In this document: piece by piece, positions 1-7,222 of the stretch
Layout of the letters: the number at the start of each line of letters is the position of its first letter
Numbering within the stretch: the stretch's first letter is position 1
DNA from: JAKRSE01 sp943369295
Lineage (GTDB): Bacteria; Armatimonadota; Fimbriimonadia; Fimbriimonadales; Fimbriimonadaceae
Direction of reading: 5' to 3'
Length of the DNA: 64,000 bases
Assembly (NCBI GenBank): GCA_943369295.1
Contig: CALRMU020000001.1
Coordinates: forward strand, 1,054,001-1,118,000
The notes under the pieces: generated by a model
Database searches by the model: none
Seen by the model: the letters and a program-made list of their open reading frames with translations, nothing else
Told to the model about the DNA's origin: nothing
Position numbers and translations under genes: made by a program

Positions 1-576
1 AAGTTCGGCAGCGATGCAGCCGAATCGAAAATGGCTGACCTGAGCAAGCTGATCGACGAAAAGACTGGCGTTTATCGATCCATGACTGGCCAAGTGGGAA
101 TGAACACGACAGACCAGTACTGCGTCATCGATTCTCCCATGGCCCAGGGGGTCACGGCCTTCTTCGGCCGTCGATCCAAGTTCCCTCTGACTGACATCAC
201 TTTTCTTTCAAACAACGAATACGGTGCGGCTCTGGCCGTGAGCCTTGACGGCCTGCCCCTCAAGACCTCAAAGAAGATCCTTGTTCAGTACACAACCCGC
301 TCTCGTCCGACGGGCTGGAAGGAAAGGGCCGTCCAGATCAAATCTGACTCAGGCGGGGTTGTTCCTGGGTTCGAGATCACCGACTTTGGCAGGGCTCCTT
401 GGAGGATTCAAGAAGCGGAAATGGTAGTCGCCGTTCGAAACCCTGGCCTTAAAAAGGCGACTGAGCTTGATGCGAGTCTGATGCCGAAAGGGGTGGTGAC
501 GCTCCGGACCAACGCGGCAAGAGAGAAGACGTTTGAGTTCCCGAAGCAGGCTCTTTACGTGGTCTTGGAGGGTTGA
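1..576 (+). CDS. C-terminal part of a secreted hydrolase-like protein (5' end outside window)
   Basis: The reading frame is open from base 1, so the ATG at 31 is probably internal and the gene begins left of the window. The visible 190 or so residues look like an all-beta C-terminal sandwich, with a stretch reading AALAVSLDGLPLKTSKKILV near the middle. From memory this resembles the tail domain of large glycoside-hydrolase-type proteins of Planctomycetes and Armatimonadota, where a phrase on the pattern SLDGKPL..SKRILL is common. No catalytic motif lies in the visible part, so the substrate cannot be named. The stop is followed directly by the repeat-rich spacer at 577-1516. Confidence 0.5.
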   Translation, partial: KFGSDAAESKMADLSKLIDEKTGVYRSMTGQVGMNTTDQYCVIDSPMAQGVTAFFGRRSKFPLTDITFLSNNEYGAALAVSLDGLPLKTSKKILVQYTTRSRPTGWKERAVQIKSDSGGVVPGFEITDFGRAPWRIQEAEMVVAVRNPGLKKATELDASLMPKGVVTLRTNAAREKTFEFPKQALYVVLEG

Positions 577-724
577 GGTTGGGGTGATCGGGAGATCGAT
601 CACGGCTCACGGAGCCGTGGCACCTGGTCAATTCTAACCACGGGTGCCACTGGTCCGTGACCAGTGGAGAGAGGTCAGATATGACTCCTTTCTATTCTCT
701 GCCTCAGCCCTTCTTGGCTTGAGC

Positions 725-1190
725 CATCAAGTCCTCCGCAGAGCCTGGGTGGCCCGCACCCATCCGTGAGTTTCGAGCGGTGGGTCGGGAAATGACATGC
801 TTTGCAGGACACAATTCCCGCCCGACAGCAGGCTGATCGGGGCGGGGCACCCCACTCTTAAACACCTCTTTCTGTGCCTCAACCCTCTCAAGGTTGAGCC
901 ATCAAGTCCTCCGCAGAGCCTGGGTGGCCCGCACCCACCCGTGAGGAACGAGCGGTGGGTCGGGAAATGACATGCTTTGCAGGACACTCTTCCCGCCCGA
1001 CAGCAGGCTGATCGGGGCGGGGCACCCCACTATTCAGTACTTCTTGCTTTGCTTCAGGTGAGCCATCAAGTCCTCCGCAAAGCCGGGGTAGCCCGCACCC
1101 ACCCGTGAGGAACGAGCGGTGGGTCGGGAAACGACTTGTCCCACCCGGCACTATTCCCGCCCGACAGCAGGTTGATCGGCGCGGGGCACC
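725..1190. repeat. Three tandem copies of a ~165-bp compound repeat unit
   Basis: Copies begin near 725, 899 and 1062 with the phrase CCATCAAGTCCTCCGCA. They continue through a segment reading GCCCGCACCCA, then GAGCGGTGGGTCGGGAAA, and end in the hairpin CCCGCCCGACAGCAGGCTGA followed by TCGGGGCGGGGCAC. Each unit therefore holds two potential stem-loops. The copies differ at scattered positions (for example GGCGCGGGG in copy three), which indicates duplication some time ago. No transposase or reading frame is associated. Confidence 0.8.
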
Positions 1191-1258
1191 TACTCATCAA
1201 TACTTCTTGCTTTTCTTCCACCCTTCGAGGAGTAAGGAATAAATCTTTGAAGATCTCT

Positions 1259-1352
1259 CCGGAACCAAGCCCGTCGAGTGGCTCCGAGGCACGAGGAGAC
1301 GCTCGATGGGGAAAAAAGGAACCCCCTTCCCAGGAAGGGGGCCGGGGGGTTG
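1259..1352. repeat. Dispersed ~50-bp repeat followed by a GC-rich hairpin
   Basis: The segment from CCGGAACCAAGCCCGTCGAG through GAGGAGACGCTCGATGGGG is repeated almost exactly at 28209-28262, 27 kb away and between unrelated genes. Internal complementarity (TCGAGTGGCTCC against GGAGACGCTCGA) suggests a stem-loop. Directly after it lies a perfect 9-bp hairpin, CCCCCTTCC (1322-1330) with GGAAGGGGG (1333-1341), which could act as a transcription terminator. Confidence 0.65.
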
Positions 1353-1459
1353 GCTGATTCAGCTTATCTGCTATCGAAAACGAAGTAGATTGACCGCAAA
1401 ACGAGACTCTTAACGACCGGCTGCAAGGAAGTTGAGCTAGTTCCTCGAAAGTTTCTTTT

Positions 1460-1488
1460 CCTGGCTGAGCAAAGCTCAACCAGGCCAC
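1460..1488. repeat. Inverted repeat CCTGGCTGAGC-AAA-GCTCAACCAGG
   Basis: An 11-bp stem (one G-T pair) with a 3-base loop, followed by CCACA. The same design recurs at 31731-31763 and 52692-52724. It lies just downstream of the minus-strand rhodanese gene, so it may form at the 3' end of the recG-rhodanese transcript. Confidence 0.6.
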
Positions 1489-1516
1489 AGATGCAAAGAA
1501 GGAGTTTGGAAACCGC

Positions 1517-1840
1517 CTACTCAACCTTGATCGAAGGATCGATCTGAGCTGAATAAGCCATCGTTCCACCAGCAAGATTTCTCACTCTTGTGTAGCCAGC
1601 TTCCTGCAGGACCTCTGTGATCATGCCGCTGCGTCCACCGGACCGGCAGATCACCACAACATCTTGATCCTGAGGAACCTCGGCCAGCCGAGAAGGCACA
1701 GCACCTTTAGGAATCGGCACAACACCCGGGATGTGACCAAGGGCCACTTCATCCGGCTCGCGAACATCAAGAAGAAAAAGCTGGGCGCCGGAATCGAGTT
1801 CGCCTTTGAGCTCGGCAACAGTCAGGCTGGGAATTTCCAC
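1517..1840 (-). CDS. Rhodanese-like sulfurtransferase, single domain
   Basis: A 107-residue protein, the usual size of single-domain rhodaneses (PspE/GlpE type). It has the LLDVREPDE motif near residue 25 and the active-site loop CRSGGRS around residue 65, whose cysteine carries the persulfide in thiosulfate or persulfide transfer. The N-terminus has no signal peptide, so the protein is probably cytoplasmic. The start is GTG at 1840. It lies 25 bases downstream of recG on the same strand and is likely co-transcribed with it, although no functional link with DNA repair is evident. The physiological sulfur donor cannot be told from sequence. Confidence 0.85.
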   Translation of the reverse strand: MEIPSLTVAELKGELDSGAQLFLLDVREPDEVALGHIPGVVPIPKGAVPSRLAEVPQDQDVVVICRSGGRSGMITEVLQEAGYTRVRNLAGGTMAYSAQIDPSIKVE

Positions 1841-1865
1841 GCCTAAACGCTACCAGAAAGCAGGC

Positions 1866-4037
1866 TTACGAAATGCTGACCATGGCCTCATGGCTCCTCG
1901 CCGCCTGCAGCCGCTTCAGCAGAAGCTCGTGCTGAGGCTGGGAGAGGTCAGGGTCAGAGGCAATGATTTCGCCCGCCACTTCCCGCGCTTTCTGCAGAAG
2001 ATCCATATCCTTGATCAGGTCGGCAAGTTTAAAGGTCAGCTGTCCGCTCTGCTTGGTGCCGGTCAATTCGCCCGGACCCCTCAGTTTCAGGTCCTCTTCC
2101 GCGATCTTGAACCCGTCGGTTGTCTCGACCATAACCCTAAGCCTCTGCTCAGAATCCTCAGTTTTCGCTTCGCTGATAAGCAGACAGTAGCTTTGACCTC
2201 CACCTCGGCCGACCCTTCCTCGGAGCTGGTGAAGCTGGGCCAGACCGAAACGATAGGCGTCTTCGATCACCATCATGGTGGCGTTCGGAACGTCCACCCC
2301 GACTTCGATAACGACGGTGGAAACAAGAATATCAAGCTCCTTGTTTCGGAACTTCTGCATGATCTCCTCCTTTTCCACCCCTTTCATTTGGCCATGAAGA
2401 AGACCGACCTTCAGGTCGGCAAACTCGTTTTCGCTCAGCCTGTAGTAAAGGTCTTCTGCAGCCTGAGTCTGCATCTTCTCGCTTTCCGAGATCATGGGGC
2501 AGACAAAGTAAGCCTGAGCACCCTTCTTCACTTGCTCAGCGACTGTTTGGTACACGCTCGGCCTCTGCTGGGGCTGCTTCCAGTAGGTGCGAATTGGCTT
2601 TCGCCCGGGTGGAAGTTCGTCGATGATGCTGACGTCCAGGTCGCCGTAAACCGCCATGGTCAGGGTGCGAGGGATGGGAGTGGCGGTCATGACCAGCACG
2701 TCGGGGTGCCCGAAGCCCTTGGCCCTTAGGGCCGCGCGCTGCATCACACCGAATCTGTGCTGCTCGTCAATCACGGCGAGGCCGAGTTTGGCAAACTTGA
2801 CTCCATCCTGGACCAGGGCATGGGTTCCGACGCAGATTCGTGCCTCGCCCGATTCAGCCTGCTGAAGCGCTTTTCGCTTGGCTGCCGCATTAAGTTTGCC
2901 AGCCACCAGGACAACCGGAATCCCAAGAGGTTCGAATAGCTTCTTGAGACCAATCGAATGCTGCTCCGCCAAGATTTCGGTCGGAGCCATAAGGGCTGCC
3001 TGATAGCCGCATCTCACGGCTGCCAGCATGGCGCAGGCCGCGACAGCGGTTTTTCCTGCTCCGACATCTCCCTGAACCAGGCGGTTCATGGGGATGGGCT
3101 TCTCCATATCCTGCCAAATCTCTGCGATAACCCTCTTTTGGGCACCGGTCAGCTCAAAGGGAAGCAGACGGTGGACTTCCTCCCAGATGCCTTCGTTCTT
3201 TGATTCAGCTGCCTCTGAAAAGAGGCTCGTCGGAGCCTGATCCAGCCTGGAAATTTGACTGACAGGGAAGGAGATTCCGACTTCCTGCTGAACCCCCATT
3301 CTTCTCATCTGGAGTTCAAGCTGAAGAACCAAAAACTCATCGAAGACCAGTCGAGTTCTGGCCCTCGTCTGCTCCTCTTCATTGTCCGGCAGATGCATGC
3401 CCTTAAGGGCTTGGCTGAGCCCAACAAACCGAAGCCGCTTTCTCAAAGCTTCCGGCAGGGGGTCTTCAACCATAGAAGAGAAGTAGGTGATGGCGGAATG
3501 GGCCGCCTTTCTCATCAGCTTCTGCGAGACGCCTTCTTTAAGTGGATAGACAGGATAGAGCCGAGTGAAGCCTTCAGCGTCCTCGTCATCCTCAATCATC
3601 TCCCACTCGGGGGAGGCCATTTCGAGACGGTTGCGACCTTCCTTCACCGTTCCGAAAACGACGATTTCGCCTTGAATCTTGGCCAAGTCTCGCCCGACCC
3701 AAGGCTGGTTGAACCAGATAAGGTCCAGTTCGCCCGACTCGTCTTCCAACACCGCCTTCAAGAGCACCTTTCCACCCCTCATGGTCTGGGTGGTGATGTG
3801 ACCCAAGTGACCCCTGGCGCTGGATTGAAACCCAGGGCGAAGCATGGCGATGGGGGGAAGGTGGCGTCTGTCTTCAAGCCGACGGGGATAGTAGTCGAGC
3901 ACATCAGCAACAGTCGTCAGACCCAGCTTCTGCAGAGTCGCAGCTCCGCGAGGACCCACTCCTTTTAGAAATTGGATCTCAGTTTCAAGTCCCCTGCCAC
4001 CAGATGGACTCGGCTGGTCAGCTGCCGTGTGCTTCAA
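1866..4037 (-). CDS. recG: ATP-dependent DNA helicase RecG
   Basis: RecG remodels stalled replication forks and branch-migrates Holliday junctions. The N-terminal wedge/OB region is present (FLKGVGPRGAATLQKLG, then DYYPRRLEDRR). It is followed by the helicase core: Walker A GDVGAGKT, the DEQH box in VIDEQHRFG, motif III VMTATPIPRTL, and the C-terminal STVVIEVGVDVPNA and QLRGRVGRG motifs. The frame stays open to 4268, but the upstream 77 codons lie over an oppositely oriented gene and have low-complexity, non-RecG composition. TTG at 4037 is the first plausible start before the conserved region and gives 723 residues, within the family range. The start lies only 8 bases from the divergent gene's ATG at 4045. 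Confidence 0.92.
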   Translation of the reverse strand: MKHTAADQPSPSGGRGLETEIQFLKGVGPRGAATLQKLGLTTVADVLDYYPRRLEDRRHLPPIAMLRPGFQSSARGHLGHITTQTMRGGKVLLKAVLEDESGELDLIWFNQPWVGRDLAKIQGEIVVFGTVKEGRNRLEMASPEWEMIEDDEDAEGFTRLYPVYPLKEGVSQKLMRKAAHSAITYFSSMVEDPLPEALRKRLRFVGLSQALKGMHLPDNEEEQTRARTRLVFDEFLVLQLELQMRRMGVQQEVGISFPVSQISRLDQAPTSLFSEAAESKNEGIWEEVHRLLPFELTGAQKRVIAEIWQDMEKPIPMNRLVQGDVGAGKTAVAACAMLAAVRCGYQAALMAPTEILAEQHSIGLKKLFEPLGIPVVLVAGKLNAAAKRKALQQAESGEARICVGTHALVQDGVKFAKLGLAVIDEQHRFGVMQRAALRAKGFGHPDVLVMTATPIPRTLTMAVYGDLDVSIIDELPPGRKPIRTYWKQPQQRPSVYQTVAEQVKKGAQAYFVCPMISESEKMQTQAAEDLYYRLSENEFADLKVGLLHGQMKGVEKEEIMQKFRNKELDILVSTVVIEVGVDVPNATMMVIEDAYRFGLAQLHQLRGRVGRGGGQSYCLLISEAKTEDSEQRLRVMVETTDGFKIAEEDLKLRGPGELTGTKQSGQLTFKLADLIKDMDLLQKAREVAGEIIASDPDLSQPQHELLLKRLQAARSHEAMVSIS

Positions 4038-4044
4038 TGTTCCT

Positions 4045-4500
4045 ATGGACGAGCAAGGCCAGCCCGAGGTGCCAGAACAAAAGCCTGGAGAGGGAAGAGA
4101 GGTGTCGGAAGCCCCTCTGGAAGAGGTCTTGGTCGCCAAAACCTCTGCAGCGGTGAAGCGTGCTGAAGAAGAAGCGGCCGAACTGCACAGCCATATGGAT
4201 GCCCGCCTGGCTGAGATTGAGCGCAGGGCCAAATCGGCTAAACAGAGCTTCATCAAGTCTGGAGTCAAGGCCGAGCATCGTATTGGAGAAGGGGGCGCTG
4301 AGCCTGGCGGCCAAAGAGGGCTGGGAATTGGAATGGCGGTTGCCGCTTCGATTCTGGGCCTGCCGGTGGCTGGCTTCTTTATCGGCCTGTTTATAGAAAT
4401 GAACGGTGGAAGCGATCAGTACAAGGTGTGGTTAGGTTTAGGAGGGGCGATTATTGGAATCGCCCATGGCGCGTGGCTGGCGCAAAAGATGACTAAATGA
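4045..4500 (+). CDS. AtpZ/AtpI-family small membrane protein at the head of the ATP synthase operon
   Basis: About 151 residues. A charged, alanine/glutamate-rich N-terminal helix (roughly 1-85, predicted coiled coil) is followed by two hydrophobic segments (GMAVAASILGLPVAGFFIGL and WLGLGGAIIGIAHGAWLA). This two-helix pattern is that of AtpZ (F0F1-ATPase-associated, PF09527-type), whose proteins sit upstream of atpB in many bacteria and have been linked to Mg2+/Ca2+ transport or complex assembly. The start at 4045 is chosen over GTG/ATG options further upstream because MDEQGQ begins the charged region. The stop overlaps the next gene's ATG (ATGA). Confidence 0.65.
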   Translation: MDEQGQPEVPEQKPGEGREVSEAPLEEVLVAKTSAAVKRAEEEAAELHSHMDARLAEIERRAKSAKQSFIKSGVKAEHRIGEGGAEPGGQRGLGIGMAVAASILGLPVAGFFIGLFIEMNGGSDQYKVWLGLGGAIIGIAHGAWLAQKMTK

Positions 4501-4859
4501 TCCGACGGTGTTTTCTCGATTGGCGCTTCCATCTGGGGGCTGCGCTGCTGGCCTGCCTAGTTTCCGCCTTCTGGGGGATGTGGGCCGTCAGCGGGATGGC
4601 GCTTGGTCTGGTTGGGACCTTTGCAAGCGTCCTTGGCACCTGGGCGGCTGTTCAGCTGCTGTCAAATCAAGAAAAAGAAGAGCCGGTTCTCAGCCCAAAA
4701 AAGCTGATTCTTGGGTTCATTCTGCTTTCAAAACTCCCCGTATTCTTTGCCTGCATAATGGCTGCTTCAAGACTGCCAGACCCAGGCCTGGCGGCCTTTG
4801 CTGGGGGCCTGCTGAGTGTATACTGCCTCCTCGTTGGTTGGGCTCAGGCGCAGGCTTGA
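4497..4859 (+). CDS. AtpI-like four-helix membrane protein
   Basis: 120 residues with four predicted membrane helices (about 13-32, 34-52, 68-88, 96-117) and a short charged loop (NQEKEEP). Its position between an AtpZ-like gene and atpB, the ATGA overlap with the former and the size all fit the poorly conserved ATP-synthase protein I family, which aids c-ring assembly. The sequence itself has no diagnostic motif, so the call rests mainly on topology and context. Confidence 0.55.
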   Translation: MIRRCFLDWRFHLGAALLACLVSAFWGMWAVSGMALGLVGTFASVLGTWAAVQLLSNQEKEEPVLSPKKLILGFILLSKLPVFFACIMAASRLPDPGLAAFAGGLLSVYCLLVGWAQAQA

Positions 4860-4879
4860 GCCCGGCCTTTTGAACGGGG

Positions 4880-5698
4880 ATGGAAGCAAGCCTTTTCGCG
4901 GGATACAGACTCCTGGCCGCTGGTGCAGACCACGGCGAGGCATCGGCACATCACGGGCCGAGCTTCTGGGGCGTTGCTGTCTACTTTATCATTACCATTG
5001 TAGTAATGGTCGCGTTGCTGTCCTACGCTAAGAAGGGCTTCAACAGTCGAGTCTTCACCAACCCAATCGCCAAGGCAGTAGAGCAGCTTTACTTCTTTGT
5101 CGAAAACCTTGCTGTGGGAATTATCGGCAGTCATGGCCGAAAGTACATCCCTATGGTGATGGTTTTTTGGATGGTGATCTTCATCGGCAACATCATTGCC
5201 CTGTTTGCCCCCACCTCCATCACGGCTGATCTCAGCTTCAACCTAGGCCTGGCTTTCATCGCCATGGGCTATGTTCAGTGGGAAGGCATGAAGGCCAACG
5301 GAATCATTGGCCACTTTTCTCACTTTGCCGGTCCGAAGATGGGTCTTGCCCTGATTCCGATCAACCTGATGCTTTTCGTCATCGAACTCATCTCTGAAAC
5401 GATGAAGAACGTGAGCCTCAGCCTTCGACTCTACGGAAACATCGATGGCGGCCACAGAGCTTCGGACGCAATGAACGCTCTGGGAACCAACATCTTGAAG
5501 TTTGGCGACTTCGCTCTCAGCATCCCCTTCGGCGCCTTCCTTATGCCGATCAAGCTGCTGACCTGCGTTGTTCAGGCTCTCATCTTCAGCCTGCTCTTCT
5601 GCGTCTATCTCTCTCTGGTCACCCACCACGACCATGGTGATGATCACCACGACGAACATGGAGATCACGGACACGGTTCCGCGGTCCCTGCTCACTAG
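4880..5698 (+). CDS. atpB: F0 ATP synthase subunit a, with a histidine-rich C-terminal tail
   Basis: Subunit a provides the proton half-channels against the c-ring. The signature helix contains SLSLRLYGN, in which Arg183 is the essential arginine facing the c-ring carboxylate. The membrane segments follow the family order. The C-terminus after the last helix (residues 245-272) is unusual, with nine histidines interleaved with Asp/Gly in HHDHGDDHHDEHGDHGHG. Such a tail is not part of the normal a subunit and looks like a metal-binding or pH-sensing extension. The gene is 20 bases downstream of the AtpI-like gene and 43 bases upstream of atpE. Confidence 0.95.
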   Translation: MEASLFAGYRLLAAGADHGEASAHHGPSFWGVAVYFIITIVVMVALLSYAKKGFNSRVFTNPIAKAVEQLYFFVENLAVGIIGSHGRKYIPMVMVFWMVIFIGNIIALFAPTSITADLSFNLGLAFIAMGYVQWEGMKANGIIGHFSHFAGPKMGLALIPINLMLFVIELISETMKNVSLSLRLYGNIDGGHRASDAMNALGTNILKFGDFALSIPFGAFLMPIKLLTCVVQALIFSLLFCVYLSLVTHHDHGDDHHDEHGDHGHGSAVPAH

Positions 5699-5741
5699 AA
5701 ACAGTTTTTATCTAACTCACTAAACCAAAAGGAAAACAAAA

Positions 5742-5954
5742 ATGCAAACCAGCCTTCTCCCTCTCGCACTCGGACTCGCTGCTCTCGGTGTTGCCATCGG
5801 CCTCGGCATGATTGGAACCGCCGCCATGAACGGAATGGCTCGACAGCCCGAAGCCATCGGCAAAATGCAGACCGCTATGCTGATCGCTCTCGCGTTCGTC
5901 GAACTCGTCTTCCTGCTGACGGTCTTCGTTGGCGCCGGCGCCTTCAGGGGCTAA
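5742..5954 (+). CDS. atpE: F0 ATP synthase subunit c (proton type)
   Basis: A 70-residue two-helix hairpin with the glycine-rich helix 1 (GVAIGLGMIG), the conserved polar loop ARQPEA and the ion-carrying glutamate Glu54 in ALAFVELVFLLTVF. The position equivalent to the Na+-ligand glutamine of sodium-type c-rings is leucine (Leu21), and the residue after Glu54 is leucine rather than Ser/Thr. This points to proton coupling. The number of c-subunits per ring cannot be told from sequence. A purine-rich ribosome-binding region (AAAGGAAAAC) precedes the ATG. Confidence 0.95.
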   Translation: MQTSLLPLALGLAALGVAIGLGMIGTAAMNGMARQPEAIGKMQTAMLIALAFVELVFLLTVFVGAGAFRG

Positions 5955-5968
5955 TTCAGTCAACTCAG

Positions 5969-6000
5969 CAGTCAGGTTTAGGTTCGCTTAAACCTGACTG
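5969..6000 (+). promoter_or_regulatory. Perfect 12-bp stem-loop between atpE and atpF
   Basis: CAGTCAGGTTTA (5969-5980) pairs exactly with TAAACCTGACTG (5989-6000) across an 8-base loop. No T-run follows, so it is unlikely to be a full terminator. In this position it most likely stabilises the 3' end of the atpE message or causes partial attenuation, helping the c subunit to be made in excess over the downstream subunits. Confidence 0.7.
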
Positions 6001-6029
6001 CCAAGACCTCTACCAAAAGTTTTCATCAC

Positions 6030-6647
6030 ATGGCTGAGCAGAAAAAAGGCGGACTCTCCCCCATCCTCGGAATCGTTTTCGGACTGGTTCTGATGTTTGG
6101 CGGTATGTGGGTCTCTAAGAACTGGAAGCCCGAGTTCCTCAAGACCCTTGAGGAAGGCGGAATTCCCCTCGATCCGGGCAAGACTGTCGCCGTCATCGGC
6201 GTCATGCTGATTCTTTTCCCGGTCATCCGAATGTTCTTCATCGACCCCCTTGCTGATGCCATCAATGGCCGAAACAGCGAGCTCGAAAAGACCTTCACCG
6301 AAGCCGAGACCCTGAGAACAGAAATGACTCAGATGAAGTCCGACTATGAAAAGAGGCTAGTCGAAACCGAAGCATCTGCCCGAGAACAGATTCAGAGCCA
6401 GATTCGCGAAGCTCAGGAACTGAGAAAGACCCTGATGGCGGAAGCAAGCGCCAAGGCAGACGAAATGCTGCGCAAGGCTCAGGAAGACATCCAGGCAGAA
6501 AAGGCTCGCGCTCTCACCGAGATCCGCGTCCACGTTGCCACCCTCAGCCTTGGCGCCACCGAGAAGCTTCTGGGAGAGAACATGGACAGCGATAAGAATC
6601 GCCGCCTGATCGACGACTTTCTGGCCACCACAGAGGCCAAAAACTAA
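6030..6647 (+). CDS. atpF: F0 ATP synthase subunit b, with an extra N-terminal membrane helix
   Basis: Subunit b forms the peripheral stalk that holds F1 to F0. The canonical membrane helix (about residues 51-70, VAVIGVMLILFPVIRMFFI) leads into a long charged coiled coil (about 80-190), rich in Glu/Lys/Ala as expected. Ahead of it is another hydrophobic helix (about 11-28, ILGIVFGLVLMFGGMWVS) that ordinary b subunits lack, which accounts for the length of 205 residues against the usual 155-170. The stop codon shares one base with the atpH ATG (TAATG), which implies translational coupling. Confidence 0.88.
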   Translation: MAEQKKGGLSPILGIVFGLVLMFGGMWVSKNWKPEFLKTLEEGGIPLDPGKTVAVIGVMLILFPVIRMFFIDPLADAINGRNSELEKTFTEAETLRTEMTQMKSDYEKRLVETEASAREQIQSQIREAQELRKTLMAEASAKADEMLRKAQEDIQAEKARALTEIRVHVATLSLGATEKLLGENMDSDKNRRLIDDFLATTEAKN

Positions 6648-7201
6648 TGACAGACCACCGCGCCGCAAAGCGATACGCCAAGGCCCTCTTCCAGGCATCC
6701 CTTAAAGAGGGAGTCGTGGCAGCGGTGGATGATGACCTGAAGGCACTGACCGAAACATTGAAGGGAAGCGATTCTCTCCGGCGTTTCATCTTCAGCCCCA
6801 TCACCAACGAGGCGGACAAGATTGCCCTCTGGGACAAAACCCTGACTGGCAAGGCCAACCCCCTCACCATCGGCCTGCTTAAGCTGGCTACTGCGAAGGG
6901 CAGAGACGTTGAACTCTTTGCCATTCAACTCGAATTCAGCGAACTGCGACGTCATCACGACAAGATCGTGAAGGCAGTGTTTGAATCAGCTCTAGAGCTC
7001 GATTCGGCCACCCAGCAGTCCCTGATCAACAAGGTGGCTCAGCTCAGCGGCCGCACTGTTGAAGCAGAATTCAAAACCGATCCCGCCCTCATCGGCGGCG
7101 TGAAGGTCACCTACGACAACATGGTTCTCGACGGCACCGCTCGAGGACACCTGAACCGCCTGAGGGAAAACTTCCTTCGGGATGCTCTGAAACAGTCTTA
7201 A
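6647..7201 (+). CDS. atpH: F1 ATP synthase subunit delta
   Basis: 184 residues, the normal length for the OSCP/delta subunit that joins the b stalk to the top of the alpha-beta hexamer. The N-terminal helical domain begins RAAKRYAKALFQAS. The C-terminal part contains the family signature around DPALIGGVKVTYDNMVLDGT followed by a helix that packs on b. It is translationally coupled to atpF and lies 21 bases upstream of atpA. Confidence 0.92.
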   Translation: MTDHRAAKRYAKALFQASLKEGVVAAVDDDLKALTETLKGSDSLRRFIFSPITNEADKIALWDKTLTGKANPLTIGLLKLATAKGRDVELFAIQLEFSELRRHHDKIVKAVFESALELDSATQQSLINKVAQLSGRTVEAEFKTDPALIGGVKVTYDNMVLDGTARGHLNRLRENFLRDALKQS

Positions 7202-7222
7202 TCAACTCCTCCCTGAATTACC

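Larger units (their letters stand above)
577..1516. repeat. Repeat-rich intergenic spacer, no gene
   Basis: This 940-base stretch has no credible gene. It holds a mosaic of hairpin repeats that recur elsewhere in the window: CACGGCTC/GAGCCGTG (601-619), CCACTGGTC/GACCAGTGG (659 region, 649-667), CTCAACC/GGTTGAG (877-899), the CCCGCCCGA-type hairpin three times (817-850, 992-1025, 1156-1189) and CCTGGCTGAGC/GCTCAACCAGG (1460-1484). The short minus-strand reading frames here simply translate the repeats. Confidence 0.8.

Noticed and set aside
727..1151. Several minus-strand frames in the first spacer
   Set aside because: They translate the tandem repeat units and share the same repeated peptide, so they are repeat-derived.
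1806..2729. A 307-residue plus-strand frame opposite recG
   Set aside because: Antisense of conserved RecG helicase motifs; no family features of its own.
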